This document shows positions 24,255 through 25,235 of a DNA stretch of 25,235 bases, in pieces. The translations under genes were made by a program, and so were the position numbers. Location of the stretch: the NCBI GenBank assembly GCA_002433055.1, contig DJHJ01000021.1, positions 1 to 25,235 of the forward strand, read 5' to 3'. Position 1 is the stretch's first letter, and every line of letters begins with the position of its first letter. Source of the stretch: Acidobacteriia bacterium UBA6623. GTDB taxonomy: Bacteria; Acidobacteriota; Terriglobia; Bryobacterales; UBA6623. The notes under the pieces are model-generated. The model searched no databases and was not told the origin of the DNA. It worked only from the letters and a program-made list of their open reading frames with translations.

Positions 24255-25235
24255 ATGGAAAAAAAATATTTCGGAACTGATGGCATTCGTGGTGTGGTTA
24301 GCCATCCGCCCCTGGACGATACGACTGTATACGCGATAGGTGCTGCACTAGGTGGGACGCTTCAGAGCTCACCACAGACACCTAATGTATTGATCGGGAT
24401 GGACACACGTGAGTCAGGTCCGCGTATTGCTTCATTGCTGGCTGGAGGATTACGACAAGCGGGTGCCGAAGTGGTTTTTGCCGGTGTTATTACTACACCT
24501 GCCGTTGCATATCTGACTCAACAAAAGCCATATGCGGCAGGTGTAATGGTATCGGCCTCTCATAACCACTACCAAGACAATGGCATCAAAGTCTTTGGTG
24601 ATACAGGGTTTAAATTGTCTGATGACGTTGAAGAACAAATTGAATCAGAAGTAGAAGTACATTTGGCAAAAGATATTGAACCGCATACTCTCAAATTAAC
24701 TTTGGATGATAGAGGTTCTGATCACTACCTTAGCCACTTAGCTTCTTTATGGAAAACGAAATCTACCCCATATGTTCTTGTGGACTGTGCCAACGGAGCC
24801 GCTTCTGAGTTAGCGCCCAAACTCTTTGAGATGCTTGATGTCAATGCTGAATTTTTGTCTTGTTCGCCCGATGGGCAAAACATTAACCGCGACTGTGGGT
24901 CCCTCCATATGGATGAATTGCGACGGCGAGTGGCTTCTAGTTCAGCTGATCTCGGTGTTGCATTTGATGGAGATGCTGACCGGGCATTGTTTGTTGCAGA
25001 AAATGGTGATCTGGTTGACGGTGACGCTGTTTTACTTCTGGCTGCCAAATACCTTTCCCAAAATAATCGTCTTTCTCAAGAAACCGTAGTCACGACAGTC
25101 ATGGCGAACATGGGACTTGAAAAAAGTCTTCAAAATTTTGGCATTTCCATGGTACGAACAGCGGTTGGCGACAAGTATGTGCTTGAAGAAATGAAGCGCC
25201 TGGGTGCGGTGTTAGGTGGAGAACAATCAGGACAT
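24255..25235 (+). CDS. glmM: Phosphoglucosamine mutase GlmM (partial, runs off the window)
   Basis: The first 327 codons of GlmM, which converts glucosamine-6-phosphate to glucosamine-1-phosphate for UDP-GlcNAc and peptidoglycan. The opening KYFGTDGIRG is diagnostic. The phosphoserine loop is VSASHNHYQDNGIKVFG (catalytic Ser near 103; most relatives have Pro after HN, here His). The metal loop is FDGDADRALF (about 235-245) and the sugar-binding loop GGEQSGH is at the window edge. Family length is about 445-450, so roughly a quarter is missing. The ATG has no strong ribosome binding site. It follows CobA-HemD by 117 bp. Confidence 0.96.
   Translation, partial: MEKKYFGTDGIRGVVSHPPLDDTTVYAIGAALGGTLQSSPQTPNVLIGMDTRESGPRIASLLAGGLRQAGAEVVFAGVITTPAVAYLTQQKPYAAGVMVSASHNHYQDNGIKVFGDTGFKLSDDVEEQIESEVEVHLAKDIEPHTLKLTLDDRGSDHYLSHLASLWKTKSTPYVLVDCANGAASELAPKLFEMLDVNAEFLSCSPDGQNINRDCGSLHMDELRRRVASSSADLGVAFDGDADRALFVAENGDLVDGDAVLLLAAKYLSQNNRLSQETVVTTVMANMGLEKSLQNFGISMVRTAVGDKYVLEEMKRLGAVLGGEQSGH

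Overview
The window reads as one chromosomal stretch of an uncultured bacterium. The best guess is Acidobacteriota. The pointers are a VWFA-related protein of the type abundant in Acidobacteria (20782-21915), a paired PSD1-type cytochrome and DUF1501 protein of the kind expanded in Planctomycetes, Verrucomicrobia and Acidobacteria (9844-14884), and a TPR plus octaheme cytochrome (17822-20038). This placement is inference; no rRNA is present.

Left end, 1-2320: a decayed accessory patch surrounding one intact gene. Two broken coding remnants meet tail to tail (a helicase-associated domain on +, 155-412; an unrecognised protein on -, 405-749). They are followed by an intact bacilliredoxin (871-1380), a headless HNH/Excalibur nuclease fragment (1405-1944), and about 2.5 copies of a 75-bp tandem repeat whose hairpins change on both arms together (1982-2175). 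The 3' end of a tRNA-Ala (2323-2398, minus) faces this patch, which is how old integrated elements often lie.

2669-5239 (+): a two-gene uptake/catabolism unit, an SSS-family sodium/solute symporter and a DapA/NanA-family lyase. 5296-9726 (-): primary sigma factor RpoD, a 2-oxo-acid dehydrogenase E2 component, and a zinc-dependent dehydrogenase. 9844-14884 (-): PSD1 cytochrome and DUF1501 protein, 7 nt apart. 15019-20615 (-): a C-terminal processing protease, a second zinc-dependent dehydrogenase overlapping the end of the octaheme/TPR cytochrome gene, and a receiver-only response regulator. 20782-21915 (-): the VWFA-related secreted protein.

Right end, 22204-25235 (+): a 2Fe-2S thioredoxin-like ferredoxin and a fused CobA-HemD (uroporphyrinogen-III methyltransferase/synthase), 11 nt apart and probably an operon for siroheme or related tetrapyrroles, then GlmM (phosphoglucosamine mutase), cut by the window edge.

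No CRISPR array, intact transposase, integrase, prophage or recognisable defence system is visible. The most unusual sequence-level signals are the covarying tandem hairpins, the two buried pseudogenes, and an 18-bp perfect palindrome at 9816-9833.
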